Origin: Bombilactobacillus mellis
GTDB taxonomy: Bacteria; Bacillota; Bacilli; Lactobacillales; Lactobacillaceae
Reading direction: 5' to 3'
Length of the DNA: 64,000 nucleotides
NCBI RefSeq assembly: GCF_000967245.1
Contig: NZ_KQ033878.1
Coordinates: forward strand, 393,991-457,990
Shown here one piece after another: positions 1 through 8,641 of this stretch. The first letter of the stretch is position 1. Every line of letters starts with the position of its first letter. The notes beneath the pieces were generated by a model that searched no databases, was not told the DNA's origin, and saw only the letters and a program-made list of their open reading frames with translations. A program made the position numbers and the translations under genes.

Positions 1-223
1 TATTACCGTTACAGATGCCGCTAAAGAAAAAATTGTACAGTTAGGATATAATCCCAGCATGGGAGCACGGCCTTTAAGAAGAGTCATTCAAGACCAAATT
101 GAAGACAAAGTGGCCGATTATTATCTGGATCATCCTGATGTACAGCATTTACAAGCTGACGTTCAAGACGACAAAATTCAAATTAGTGCTGCGCCAACCA
201 CTGCATCATCCGAAAATGCTTAA
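1..223 (+). CDS. clpE: Clp protease ATPase subunit, 3' end only (ClpE-like)
   Basis: The frame is already open at the left edge and reads to TAA at 221-223, so only the last ~73 residues are present. The motif [12 protein letters not shown] followed by [17 protein letters not shown] is the C-terminal small domain that closes the second AAA+ module of Clp/Hsp100 unfoldases; GARPLRR is close to diagnostic. The YLDH-containing tail reminds me of lactobacillary ClpE more than ClpC or ClpL, but the fragment is too short to be sure. These ATPases unfold substrates for ClpP or disaggregate proteins under stress. A strong terminator follows directly, so this is the last gene of its transcript. Confidence 0.75.
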   Translation, partial: ITVTDAAKEKIVQLGYNPSMGARPLRRVIQDQIEDKVADYYLDHPDVQHLQADVQDDKIQISAAPTTASSENA

Positions 224-230
224 AACTAAA

Positions 231-261
231 AGCCAAAATCTAACGATTTTGGCTTTTTTTT
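231..261 (+). terminator. Rho-independent terminator of the Clp gene
   Basis: A 10-bp perfect stem (AGCCAAAATC / GATTTTGGCT) with a 4-nt loop is followed by eight T residues. It starts seven bases after the Clp stop codon. The following 190 bases up to the convergent gene's stop codon show no gene. Confidence 0.9.
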
Positions 262-455
262 ACATATGTTACACCAGCTGCTCTTGAAGCAAAATCAATA
301 CCTGATTAATTCATTGAGGAAAGTTAATCTAAAAATATTTTCCAATATTAATTTCTTAGACTAAGGTTTCTAATTATACTTTTCAGCTGCTGAAACATCT
401 CAATTCCATTATTGCAGTACTCAGGTGCTCTACTTTGGCATTTTGAGCTGAACTC

Positions 456-1343
456 TCAATCTTTTATTTTAATAAGACCTTGATCGCCGCTAATTTCTAA
501 AGTATTGGTGGTACTTTTTTGCCGTCTTAAAGATCCAGCGTATTGTTTTTGATGATAATAAATTGTCGTATCACCATTAATCATTAAACTTAAATCGGGA
601 TTATCAGAGTAACAGTTTAAATTTAATTTCGTAGCTTGAATTTTATTTTTTCCTTTCATTTCTGTAGCTAAGATTTGTCCTTGGAGTTTATCAGCTTGCA
701 GCTGCATTGTTTGTAATTGTGACTGCTTAATAGTTAGCCGGCTGCTATGAGCTGTACTGATCAGATTATGCACTTGACAATTATTGAAGTAGATACTATT
801 TGCATCCGCATTGAAAGTTGCCTGCTGTTGAATTTGGGTTCGTTGTAAAAACAGAGCTGACTTTTCTCCCGACACATGCAGCTGTTGCATTAGCAAATTA
901 CTAATAGTTACAGGAGCTTGGGCAGTTATATTTAAACTTTTTAAGGCTGCTTTAGAAGGTAGAGTAATTAATAATCGTGGCCGCGATTGGCCTAAACTTT
1001 TTTTATAATTATTAATTTGAAAAGTTTGGGGAAAATTATTCTCCAGTTGTTTTATTTGCAGTTTGTCTTGTTTTACTGTAACTGTTAACAATTGCTGCGA
1101 CTGGACTTGAACTTGATACTGAGAGCCTAAACGTATTTCCACTTCTATATCTTGAACATCAATATCTGCCCGACTAAAGCTTTTCTTTATCGAGTAATTG
1201 TGCGGATTATCCGATAAAACCAGTAACGGACTTGTAGAGCTGGTACTGGCAATCGTTTTAAACCCCTGATGACAATAGCCCAGCAGACACAGTAAAGCTC
1301 CCAGCAACAAAACACTACCACTTATCAAATAATATTTCTTCAT
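456..1343 (-). CDS. Membrane-anchored DUF4097-like protein (copy 2)
   Basis: The product has 295 residues. One hydrophobic N-terminal segment (about residues 5-24, preceded by KK) anchors a long polar domain rich in Gln, Thr, Ser and hydrophobic beta-strand repeats, as in the DUF4097 putative adhesin/beta-helix family. It is a clear paralog of the protein at 3795-4703: both begin MKKYY, both have GF(K/Q)TI after the anchor, and both end with a (L/F)-(E/D)-I-x-(G/S)-D-x-G motif. The start has AAGGAG seven bases upstream. It is the last gene of the PadR-DUF1700-DUF4097-ABC operon. The outward side of the membrane is inferred from the anchor. Its function is unknown; a role in sensing or stabilising the envelope alongside the ABC transporter is a guess. 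Confidence 0.75.
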   Translation of the reverse strand: MKKYYLISGSVLLLGALLCLLGYCHQGFKTIASTSSTSPLLVLSDNPHNYSIKKSFSRADIDVQDIEVEIRLGSQYQVQVQSQQLLTVTVKQDKLQIKQLENNFPQTFQINNYKKSLGQSRPRLLITLPSKAALKSLNITAQAPVTISNLLMQQLHVSGEKSALFLQRTQIQQQATFNADANSIYFNNCQVHNLISTAHSSRLTIKQSQLQTMQLQADKLQGQILATEMKGKNKIQATKLNLNCYSDNPDLSLMINGDTTIYYHQKQYAGSLRRQKSTTNTLEISGDQGLIKIKD

Positions 1344-1354
1344 TTGTTTTCTCC

Positions 1355-2122
1355 TTAAAATCGCTTCTTTTTAAAAATTAAGTAACCTAAAATCAAGAAG
1401 AAAAAGATATAAGCTAGTGATCCGGTTAATAATTGCAGATTATTTAAATGGCTGGTTTGATGATAAACGGGATAATTATAATATTGAGTTACTAAATTAG
1501 TCATATTGAGCGGATTCCATTTAATTAAATCCAACCAACGACTTCCACTTCTTAACCAATCAGCCGACAAGCTGCCACCCATAAAAAAGATACCTAAATT
1601 AACGGCAATAACTACCGCATTATTATTAATCAAACAAGAAACAAGAAAAATTAGGCTAATAATTAAAGTTGAAGCAATTAAATCTAAAAAAGAAGTATGC
1701 AGCATGTTTAACCACAAGGGTTGCTGATATTGATAAGTCGCTATCCAATTAACAGTCCCGCCAAGGGCAAAGGCTTTGAGCAGCAACGTAAATACAATGG
1801 CTAAAACATGTAAAGCCAAATTATAAACAAATATCACAATTATTTTGGCTAAGTAAACCTCGCTTTTATGTGGTGCTTTATAAAGCAGTATTAAAATGGC
1901 ATTATTTTGAAATTCCATTGAAAAAATTGTAGAAGCCGTAATAATCAATAACAACATAATCCAGTTATCAGAAAAATAAGTATCCATCGCTAACAAACGA
2001 TTTTCTTGAGCACTCAGACTCAAAGCAGCAAAAATCATTAACAATAATAAAATGATTGGGATAATCCAGATCATTTTTTTATGAAGTAGTTTATAAAATT
2101 CCTGTTTTAAGCACGTTTTCAC
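1355..2122 (-). CDS. ABC-2 type transporter permease (second subunit)
   Basis: This 255-residue polytopic membrane protein has about six hydrophobic segments (roughly residues 17-36, 50-70, 97-118, 145-165, 168-190 and 228-248). It resembles permeases of bacitracin/lantibiotic-type exporters, which work with a separate ATPase. It begins with GTG behind AGGGAGG, the best ribosome site nearby. It is paralogous to the preceding gene at 2230-2910: both start with a LKQE-(F/N)-(Y/F)-K motif, both share KWNPLNM near residue 205, and this copy keeps the final helix (LAYIFFFLILGYLIF) that the other has lost. It probably pairs with the ATPase at 2907-3788. The substrate cannot be read from sequence. 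Confidence 0.8.
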   Translation of the reverse strand: MKTCLKQEFYKLLHKKMIWIIPIILLLLMIFAALSLSAQENRLLAMDTYFSDNWIMLLLIITASTIFSMEFQNNAILILLYKAPHKSEVYLAKIIVIFVYNLALHVLAIVFTLLLKAFALGGTVNWIATYQYQQPLWLNMLHTSFLDLIASTLIISLIFLVSCLINNNAVVIAVNLGIFFMGGSLSADWLRSGSRWLDLIKWNPLNMTNLVTQYYNYPVYHQTSHLNNLQLLTGSLAYIFFFLILGYLIFKKKRF

Positions 2123-2229
2123 TTTGAAACCTCCCTAAACACCTAAAGAACTCACACTTTGTGGTTTTGAAAAAATTGATAACCCAGTCCTAAAAAGATA
2201 AGAGTATAAATTAAAACTGCTAGCAGCAA

Positions 2230-2910
2230 TTAGGAATTCTCTAAAGTTGAATGCTGTGCATAATTAACCTGCGGCAACTGATTAATAATATTGATCATAT
2301 TTAAAGGGTTCCATTTTAAAAGATTTTGATAGTGGGGAAAAGAATCCATCAGAAGCTGCGAGAAACTGGCGCCTAAAAACCCCAAGGCAATCCCGATACC
2401 AATTACAGCCACATTGACTTTAATTAAAGTAAATAAGAAAAAACAGAGTGCTATGATAAAGAGCAAATAGACAATACTTCCCCCAATATTAAGTAATAAA
2501 GTCGTGATTAGATCTTGCGTATTTTCATAAATGATCGTCCAAGAATATTTATCCCCGACAAAAAGACTTTTCAGCCCTAAGGCAAAGATAAAGCCGCCTG
2601 CATCCAACAATAGTCCATAACTAAAAGTTAATAAGAATTTAGCGCAATATATATTTTTCTTATTAGAGTTCTTATAAAAAAGAGTAATAATCGTGTTATT
2701 TTTATATTCCAGAGCCAAAAATGTGGGACTGATCGTTATCATAATTAAGATCACCCACTGTCCCAAACCAAAACCTTGAGCAATAATGCGCGGTTTAATT
2801 GGACCGGAAATAGCAGTTTCCAGCATGAATAACGCTAACGCGGCCATACCGTAAAAGGGAAAATGTTGATGCCAAAATTTGAAATTTTCTTGTTTTAAAC
2901 AATCAATCAT
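2230..2910 (-). CDS. ABC-2 type permease, truncated by an in-frame stop
   Basis: The reading frame gives 226 residues with five hydrophobic segments and stops at TAA (2230-2232). Reading through that codon, the same frame continues for 25 codons to TGA at 2152-2154. Those codons encode a hydrophobic helix (LLLAVLIYTLIFLGLGYQFF) that lines up with the last helix of the paralog at 1355-2122; the stop falls where the paralog has Gln, so CAA to TAA would explain it. The gene is therefore missing its sixth membrane segment unless the stop is read through or is a sequencing error. The start overlaps the ATPase stop (ATGA), so translation is coupled. Truncation may disable the transporter or leave a five-helix subunit. 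Confidence 0.8.
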   Translation of the reverse strand: MIDCLKQENFKFWHQHFPFYGMAALALFMLETAISGPIKPRIIAQGFGLGQWVILIMITISPTFLALEYKNNTIITLFYKNSNKKNIYCAKFLLTFSYGLLLDAGGFIFALGLKSLFVGDKYSWTIIYENTQDLITTLLLNIGGSIVYLLFIIALCFFLFTLIKVNVAVIGIGIALGFLGASFSQLLMDSFPHYQNLLKWNPLNMINIINQLPQVNYAQHSTLENS

Positions 2911-3788
2911 ACGTGCATCTTCCTTTGCTGCTGTAACAAATCTACAATAAGTTCTTCAAAATTGGCTTTTACGGGCGCCAATTCTAATAAATGTAAGTTA
3001 TGTGTGTAAAATACGGTTTGCGCTGACAAAATATCAGCGTGAGAAATCAACAAATAAGGTCCGCTGGAGCTAAACTTAATCTGCTTTTTTTGTAGTAACT
3101 CTTGGGCTTGACTTTGATTATCGGTTAATACTTGATATTGCTGTTGAGGTTCTTGCGTAAACTCTTTTACGGTTTTATCCATGACAACTTGACCTGCATT
3201 GAGCAAAACAATTCCGGTCATCACTTTTTGTAGTTCACTGAGAACATGGCTGGAGATTAAAAAGGCAGTTCCTTGCTGAGCGTATTGCTTAATAACTTTT
3301 CTAATAGTAATCGTGGCCTCAATATCTAAACCGTTCATCGGCTCATCTAAAATAACCAGCCGGGGTTTATTCAATAAAGCCAGCGCAATGCCCAATTTTT
3401 GTTTCATACCTAAGGAATAATTTTTGGCTCTTTGGTTCAGATAGCTCTCCATTTGCACGAGCGAAACTACTTCTTGCAGATCCTGGTGATCCTGACTATA
3501 TAATTCTAAATTTTGTAAACCGGTTAAAAACGGATAAATTGCTGGATGTTCAATTAAGGCTCCCACTTGTTGTAAAGCTTGGTGATTATTTTCGGTTACC
3601 TCTTGATTATCAATCTGGATGCTGCCGCTAAATTTGGTTAAACCTAAAATTGTTTTCATAATAGTGGTTTTTCCAGCCCCATTAGGCCCTACCAACCCTA
3701 TAACTGCTCCGGCAGGCACTTGAAAAGAGGCTTGGTGAATAATTTCTTTTTGATTAATAAACACATCTACATTTTGTACTGACAACAT
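2907..3788 (-). CDS. ABC transporter ATP-binding protein
   Basis: This is a 293-residue ABC ATPase. The Walker A motif GPNGAGKTT lies at about residue 34, the signature is SLGMKQKLG, and Walker B is VILDEPMNGLD, followed by the H-loop ISSH. The C-terminal ~80 residues are the variable tail found in BcrA/LanF-like exporter ATPases. AGGAGG stands upstream of the ATG. It sits between a DUF4097 gene and two permease genes, and its last codons overlap the first permease start, so it almost certainly energises that permease pair. Related ATPases export antimicrobial peptides or give resistance to them; the actual substrate here is not known. Confidence 0.88.
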   Translation of the reverse strand: MLSVQNVDVFINQKEIIHQASFQVPAGAVIGLVGPNGAGKTTIMKTILGLTKFSGSIQIDNQEVTENNHQALQQVGALIEHPAIYPFLTGLQNLELYSQDHQDLQEVVSLVQMESYLNQRAKNYSLGMKQKLGIALALLNKPRLVILDEPMNGLDIEATITIRKVIKQYAQQGTAFLISSHVLSELQKVMTGIVLLNAGQVVMDKTVKEFTQEPQQQYQVLTDNQSQAQELLQKKQIKFSSSGPYLLISHADILSAQTVFYTHNLHLLELAPVKANFEELIVDLLQQQRKMHV

Positions 3789-3794
3789 TATTAA

Positions 3795-4703
3795 TTAGCC
3801 TCCTTGCAGTTTCAGTTGACCATCATCGCTATGAATATCTAAAAAATTAATTGAAGAATTATTTTGCTGCAGCTGGCGCCGCTTAGGCTGATGATTATGA
3901 ATAATATCTAAATGACCACTGGTGTTAATGCTTAAATCTGGATTGAGATCTTCTAAAGTTAGTTGTAAATCATTAGCCTTAATTAAGTTATCTTGTCCTA
4001 AAGCGGTCGCTAATATTTTCAAGGTTATCGTATTGGCGTTTAGATCCAAATTGGTTAATTGCGAATGTTGAATTTGCAAGTGGGCATCATTGAGGTCAAA
4101 TTTAGGAGCTACCAAGCGGCAATTATCTAATTGATAACGGCAATCACTATCGTTAATTTGGGCTTGACGGATAATGCTTACTTGATGCCAGTCAGCCTGG
4201 GAGTTAGTATTATCTAAAACTAACTTATTAACAGCCACATTTTGAAAAGATAACCGACAATTATCCGCTTTTAGTTTCAAAGCCGCTAATGTTTGCTTAG
4301 GAGGAATAGTAATAACTAAGCGGGAGTATTGAACTGGGGAACGATCTTGGGGAGCTCGAAGATGAACTTCATTAACTTGGTTGGGATATTGTTTTTGGAT
4401 AATTTGTAGTTGGTGATCTCTTACTGCCACTTGGACATACTGCTTACTGGTAAATTCTGCTTTCAACTGCGGGCCGGGTTTAACAACCAGTTGCGTATTT
4501 TTAATAGTAATATCTGCTGTTGTAAATTGTTTAGTTGTCGTCAAGGTTCGCTGAATTCTGCGCGGGTTATTTTTCAAAACTACCAGCGGTCCTTGGCCAT
4601 TATTAGTACCAATAGTTTGGAAACCCCGATTGAAATAGCCGATACCACAAATTAAAAGTCCGAGAAAAAACAGGCCGCCGATTATTTGATAATATTTTTT
4701 CAT
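3795..4703 (-). CDS. Membrane-anchored DUF4097-like protein (copy 1)
   Basis: The product has 302 residues with a single N-terminal membrane segment (about residues 5-24) and a long beta-rich polar domain of the DUF4097 type. It shares its N-terminal layout and closing motif with the protein at 456-1343, so the operon holds two diverged copies on either side of the ABC genes. The ATG overlaps the DUF1700 stop by four bases (ATGA), with GGAGG just upstream, showing translational coupling. PadR-DUF1700-DUF4097 cassettes are common in Firmicutes, where DUF1700 and DUF4097 proteins are linked to envelope stress. A link to the neighbouring ABC transporter is inferred from operon position only. Confidence 0.78.
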   Translation of the reverse strand: MKKYYQIIGGLFFLGLLICGIGYFNRGFQTIGTNNGQGPLVVLKNNPRRIQRTLTTTKQFTTADITIKNTQLVVKPGPQLKAEFTSKQYVQVAVRDHQLQIIQKQYPNQVNEVHLRAPQDRSPVQYSRLVITIPPKQTLAALKLKADNCRLSFQNVAVNKLVLDNTNSQADWHQVSIIRQAQINDSDCRYQLDNCRLVAPKFDLNDAHLQIQHSQLTNLDLNANTITLKILATALGQDNLIKANDLQLTLEDLNPDLSINTSGHLDIIHNHQPKRRQLQQNNSSINFLDIHSDDGQLKLQGG

Positions 4704-5323
4704 TTAGCAGCGCCTCCAGGATAATATTTACCAATTAGAACTTTACGCCCTAACCACCTTGCTATCCGAGCTACTAAAGAAACGACTCCGCGAACCATTC
4801 GCCAACATACAGGCCCCACGAGAAAAATCACTGCGAATACTATAATACCGGCACCAATATAAAAACAGCCCACCGCCCAATTACTAGTCAACAATAATGG
4901 GAAAGCTTTATACATAATCCAGCCGGTGGGAAGCAAAAGACCAGCCAACACTCCCACAAGAAGCACAATTAAAATGATAAAAAAGAGGATAACCGCCACT
5001 AAAATTAAAAATAACGGCAAACCTAAGGGAACAGCACATAATCCCAACAAAATCCATTTAATAGCCTGCAAATTATGCTGCGGTTGCTCTACATTAGCAG
5101 TGGCTGGATCGGTCTTTGAAATGGTTAAAGAATAATCGGCCATAATTTTATGTGCCAATTTTTTGGGAGTGCCTAGTTCTTTTTCAATGTCATAACGACT
5201 AAATAAATGAGCATCCAAGAGAAATTCTCGATAGAATTCTTCTAATTCTGCACGTTCAGTGGGATCTAACTGTTCTAAATTCCTATCCAATTGCTTGATA
5301 TAAGTTTCAATTTCTTGATTCAT
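4700..5323 (-). CDS. DUF1700 family membrane protein
   Basis: The product has 207 residues. The N-terminal ~65 residues form a charged helical domain whose layout (YIKQLDRNLEQL, then an EREEFYREFL-like stretch, then ELGTPKKLAHKI) is typical of DUF1700/HAAS-type proteins. Three to four hydrophobic helices follow (about residues 90-135 and 145-172) and then a basic tail. GGGAGA precedes the ATG, and the start lies inside the end of padR (17-bp overlap). DUF1700 genes nearly always follow a PadR gene, as here, and are thought to pair with it or with the DUF4097 product. The biochemical activity is unknown. Confidence 0.82.
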   Translation of the reverse strand: MNQEIETYIKQLDRNLEQLDPTERAELEEFYREFLLDAHLFSRYDIEKELGTPKKLAHKIMADYSLTISKTDPATANVEQPQHNLQAIKWILLGLCAVPLGLPLFLILVAVILFFIILIVLLVGVLAGLLLPTGWIMYKAFPLLLTSNWAVGCFYIGAGIIVFAVIFLVGPVCWRMVRGVVSLVARIARWLGRKVLIGKYYPGGAAK

Positions 5324-5630
5324 CTTGATCTCCCAATACTTGATTTACTTTCTTATTAAAATCTTGCCAATCACACTTGATACTAGCCAGTCGCTGTTGA
5401 CCCAAGTCGGTTATTTGATAATAACGACGGTTGCGTCCTTGATAAGGTTGATCGTAAGTCGTTAAATATTGCTCTTTTTTCAGGCGACGTAATACGGGAT
5501 AAATTGTTGATTCCGAAATATCAAAGATAGATTGCACTTGTTGCGTTAAAGCGTAACCATATAAATCAGCCTGCTGTAAAGCTGCTAATACAATTCCTTC
5601 TAGAATCTCGGAAGAAATTTGAATTGCCAT
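5307..5630 (-). CDS. PadR family transcriptional regulator
   Basis: This small winged-helix regulator has 107 residues from the chosen start. The N-terminal half contains the PadR helix-turn-helix and wing (AALQQADLYGYALTQQV, then SESTIYPVLRRLKKEQYL, then YYQITDLGQQRL). A start 18 bases further upstream is possible, but AAGGAAG lies eight bases before the ATG at 5630 and overlaps the longer reading, so the shorter form is preferred. It is the first gene of the operon to 456 and, by family precedent, probably represses it and responds to membrane-active or phenolic compounds. An inverted repeat at 5734-5771 could be its operator. Confidence 0.88.
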   Translation of the reverse strand: MAIQISSEILEGIVLAALQQADLYGYALTQQVQSIFDISESTIYPVLRRLKKEQYLTTYDQPYQGRNRRYYQITDLGQQRLASIKCDWQDFNKKVNQVLGDQDESRN

Positions 5631-5733
5631 GTAGTTGCTTCCTTTCATACAAATGAAGCTGGTTTTTAGTTTATATCCAATACTTGCTGTTATCTTAACT
5701 GTTTTTGATTAAAGCTGGTTTTATTTGCAGCTG

Positions 5734-5771
5734 ATATGAAAAAATTTTAATAGCTATACTATATTTCATAT
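5734..5771 (-). promoter_or_regulatory. Inverted repeat upstream of padR, possible operator
   Basis: ATATGAAA at 5734-5741 is mirrored exactly by TTTCATAT at 5764-5771, with 22 bases between. The region is very AT-rich and contains several TATAAT-like hexamers on the minus strand, so it could hold the operon promoter. PadR proteins bind dyads of this general kind. This is inference from position and symmetry only. Confidence 0.35.
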
Positions 5772-5803
5772 AATATTGTACTGTAATTAATATCAAAAGA
5801 CAA

Positions 5804-5836
5804 TAAAAAAGCAAATCACCGAGTTTGATTTGCTTT
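5804..5836 (-). terminator. Terminator downstream of prfC
   Basis: An 11-bp stem (AAAGCAAATCA / TGATTTGCTTT) with a 7-nt loop lies just past the prfC stop. The minus strand continues in T residues, so it ends the prfC transcript and separates it from the padR operon. Confidence 0.85.
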
Positions 5837-5858
5837 TAAACAATTAATCTTTTTTTGA

Positions 5859-7436
5859 TTACAATTTAGCAGTCAACTTAACTTGGGGATATTTATCTTT
5901 AAACCAGTTTTCAGCAAAACGATTCTCAAATAAGAACAACGGCTGTTCGGACATATCCTTTACTAATAAATTACGGGCTGAAGACATAGTAGGATCAAGT
6001 TGCTGGGGATCAATCCAGCGCGCAATTCTCGAACCAATTGGTTTCATTACTACTTCTGTATTATATTCATTTTGCATCCGGAATTTAAAAACTTCAAATT
6101 GTAATTGTCCAACAGCACCTAAAATATAATCCCCCGTTTGGTAATTACGATATAACTGGACCGCTCCTTCTTGGACTAACTGCTGCATCCCTTTATGGAA
6201 GGATTTTTGCTTCATCACATTTTTAGCGGTAACTTCCATAAAAATTTCGGGTGTAAATTGTGGTAAAGCTGGATATTTCCGTTCAGGTTTGCCACTATAA
6301 AGTGTATCGCCAATTTGGAAATTTCCTGTATCATACAAACCGACAATATCACCAGCTACTGCTGTCTTTACTTGTTCACGCTGTGCTGACATAAATTCCG
6401 TTGCATTATTTAAGCGCAAAGTTTTAGCGGTTCTTTGCAAGGTGACATCCATTCCCTTATCAAATTCTCCTGAACCGATTCTTACAAAAGCAATCCGATC
6501 ACGATGTTTAGGATTCATATTAGCCTGAATTTTAAAAACAAAACCTGAAAACTGTGGATCACTAGCTGGCAAATTGGCACCATCCTGCATTTCATGAGTA
6601 CTAGGTGCAGGAGCCAATTTTAAAAATTCATCCAAAAAAGTTTGCACGCCAAAATTAGTCAGCGCCGAGCCGAAGAAAATTGGAGTTTGCTCTCCGCGGG
6701 CAATTTTATCCGGGTCAAAAGTGTTCCCTGCCCCTTTAATTAATTCAATTTCATCTAAGGTCTGTTGATAAATACTGTCTTGTGTTAATTCTTCTGTAGC
6801 TGCCAACTTTCCGGTGGCATCTAAGGGTAAAAACTGGGATTCATTAGCTTGGGGCCGGTATAGTTCAATCCGATTATGATAAATATCATATAAGCCCTTC
6901 AGCGTTTTTCCGCTGCCCATAGGCCAGTTCATCGCGCAACCTTCAATTTTTAAGAGATCTTCTAATTCGCCAATCAGATCTAACGGTTCGCGCCCATCAC
7001 GATCTAATTTATTCATAAAAGTAAAAATAGGAATACCGCGTTTTTTAACAACCTTAAATAACTTCTTAGTTTGCGCCTCAATTCCTTTTGCCGAATCGAT
7101 AACCATTACTGCTGCATCGACTGCCATCAGTGTTCGATAAGTATCTTCTGAAAAATCCTCGTGTCCAGGAGTATCCAAGATATTAACATGTTTACCTTGA
7201 TAATCAAATTCCATCACCGAACTGGTAACAGAAATACCCCGCTTTTTTTCAATTTCCATCCAATCAGAAGTGGCGTAATTTCCTGTTTTTTTACCTTTAA
7301 CAGTGCCGGCGGAGCGAATAACTCCCCCAAACAATAACATTTGTTCAGTAATTGTAGTTTTTCCCGCGTCCGGGTGTGAGATAATTGCAAAAGTCCGCCG
7401 CTTAGCTACTTCTTGTTGTAATTCTTGCTGATTCAT
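5859..7436 (-). CDS. prfC: Peptide chain release factor 3
   Basis: This is a 525-residue translational GTPase. The P-loop is SHPDAGKTT at residues 20-28, G3 is DTPGHEDF at 88-95, and G4 is MNKLD at 141-145, followed by RDGRE. The PDAGKTT form and the total length match RF3 rather than EF-G or LepA. RF3 uses GTP to recycle RF1/RF2 from the ribosome after peptide release. It stands alone with its own terminator downstream; upstream, a TATAAT-like box at about 7470 on the minus strand could be the -10 element. Nothing looks unusual. Confidence 0.96.
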   Translation of the reverse strand: MNQQELQQEVAKRRTFAIISHPDAGKTTITEQMLLFGGVIRSAGTVKGKKTGNYATSDWMEIEKKRGISVTSSVMEFDYQGKHVNILDTPGHEDFSEDTYRTLMAVDAAVMVIDSAKGIEAQTKKLFKVVKKRGIPIFTFMNKLDRDGREPLDLIGELEDLLKIEGCAMNWPMGSGKTLKGLYDIYHNRIELYRPQANESQFLPLDATGKLAATEELTQDSIYQQTLDEIELIKGAGNTFDPDKIARGEQTPIFFGSALTNFGVQTFLDEFLKLAPAPSTHEMQDGANLPASDPQFSGFVFKIQANMNPKHRDRIAFVRIGSGEFDKGMDVTLQRTAKTLRLNNATEFMSAQREQVKTAVAGDIVGLYDTGNFQIGDTLYSGKPERKYPALPQFTPEIFMEVTAKNVMKQKSFHKGMQQLVQEGAVQLYRNYQTGDYILGAVGQLQFEVFKFRMQNEYNTEVVMKPIGSRIARWIDPQQLDPTMSSARNLLVKDMSEQPLFLFENRFAENWFKDKYPQVKLTAKL

Positions 7437-7551
7437 TTTTTCGCCCCATTTAACATACTGATTAAAATTATAGCAAAAAACTGCTTCTGTGCATGTTTTT
7501 ACTCAACTAATATTGCTCGATAAGTTATAATAATGACGAAAGGAAATCATT

Positions 7552-8016
7552 ATGTCAAATAAAAAAATCTTCATCATTTATACTTTTCTCTTTATTATTC
7601 CCTATTTCTTATGCCTCTCCTTAATTGGAACAGGTTATAATGCCCTAATTAATCACTACAATAGCTGGTGGCGGCTGGGTATTTGCGCCTTAATCGGTGC
7701 AATTTTAATGGTTGCTGTTAAATCTATTGCCCACCGTCCAATTAGTATTATTGCCAAACAGACCAGTAATCCTTATCTGCGTCGATTAATTAATTTTTTT
7801 AACATTTTAGACTATAATTCTAGTAATTTTTATTGGAATTTTGCGATTGATTTTGTCTTAACTATTATTTTTGCCAAATTAATTCATCAACTTTTTGCTC
7901 CTTATCAGATTCTGGGAACTTTAGCAGGATGGATTATTGCACTTTTAATTATTTCGTTAATTTTAGCCTCTAATTTAGAATATAGTACTTTAAGCATCGA
8001 TCCGGAACAAAAATAG
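7552..8016 (+). CDS. Hypothetical membrane protein
   Basis: I do not recognise this 154-residue protein. It has about four hydrophobic segments (roughly residues 6-28, 41-60, 95-115 and 119-142), with a short basic loop (AHRPISIIAKQTSNPYLRRL) between the second and third. AAAGGAAAT precedes the ATG and TATAAT lies about 20 bases before that. It is followed after 11 bases by ogt, so the two are probably co-transcribed. No catalytic motif is visible. Confidence 0.75.
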   Translation: MSNKKIFIIYTFLFIIPYFLCLSLIGTGYNALINHYNSWWRLGICALIGAILMVAVKSIAHRPISIIAKQTSNPYLRRLINFFNILDYNSSNFYWNFAIDFVLTIIFAKLIHQLFAPYQILGTLAGWIIALLIISLILASNLEYSTLSIDPEQK

Positions 8017-8027
8017 AGAAAATTATC

Positions 8028-8516
8028 ATGAAAAAATTATTTAATGCCACTATTACTTCACCTTTAGGACCGCTTTTAATTGTCGCTACTGCTCAACAAT
8101 TGTTGGCAGTTTGGATGCAGGATCAAAAATATTTTGGCCATAAAATAGATTTAAAGAGCTTATCAGGACAACAAAATCATCTCACTGACGCTGCTAGTCG
8201 ATGGTTGCAACAATATTTTGCCGGTCAAAAGCCTCAGGTAACTGCCTTGCCCCTTAATCCTCAAGGAACAGCCTTTCAACGCCAAGTATGGCAAGCAATT
8301 AGTCAAATTCCTTATGGTCAAGTTAAAACTTATCAACAACTGGCAGAGGATCTGCAACGTCCTCATTCAGCCCGGGCTATTGGTCAAGCAGTAGGACATA
8401 ATCCCATCTCCATTATTATTCCCTGTCATCGCGTAGTAGGAAGTCAAGGCCAATTAACCGGATATGCAGGAGGTCTTTCCCGTAAGCGGTGGTTACTTAA
8501 CCATGAGCAAAAATAG
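8028..8516 (+). CDS. ogt: Methylated-DNA--protein-cysteine methyltransferase
   Basis: This 162-residue protein transfers methyl groups from O6-methylguanine in DNA to its own cysteine. The acceptor motif PCHRV is at residues 132-136 (Cys133), preceded by ARAIGQAVGHNP, the usual helix-turn-helix recognition segment and Asn hinge, and followed by GYAGGLSRKRWLL. The N-terminal ~75 residues are the variable RNase-H-like domain. It has the single-domain form without the Ada regulator. It follows the membrane protein closely and ends just before a strong terminator. Direct reversal of alkylation damage is the expected role. Confidence 0.94.
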   Translation: MKKLFNATITSPLGPLLIVATAQQLLAVWMQDQKYFGHKIDLKSLSGQQNHLTDAASRWLQQYFAGQKPQVTALPLNPQGTAFQRQVWQAISQIPYGQVKTYQQLAEDLQRPHSARAIGQAVGHNPISIIIPCHRVVGSQGQLTGYAGGLSRKRWLLNHEQK

Positions 8517-8556
8517 AGCATGCTATAATTTTATTATTAAAAAGCATTTTTAATTT

Positions 8557-8592
8557 CCCGCCGCAGTGCAATTTAAGGCGGGCTTTTTATTT
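8557..8592 (+). terminator. Terminator downstream of ogt
   Basis: A CCCGCC / GGCGGG stem (8557-8562 and 8577-8582) is followed by CTTTTTATTTTT on the plus strand. It ends the ogt transcript. Confidence 0.8.
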
Positions 8593-8641
8593 TTCTAACT
8601 CATTGTTCTTCAAAATTGCTTTTATTTTCTATAATTAATAA

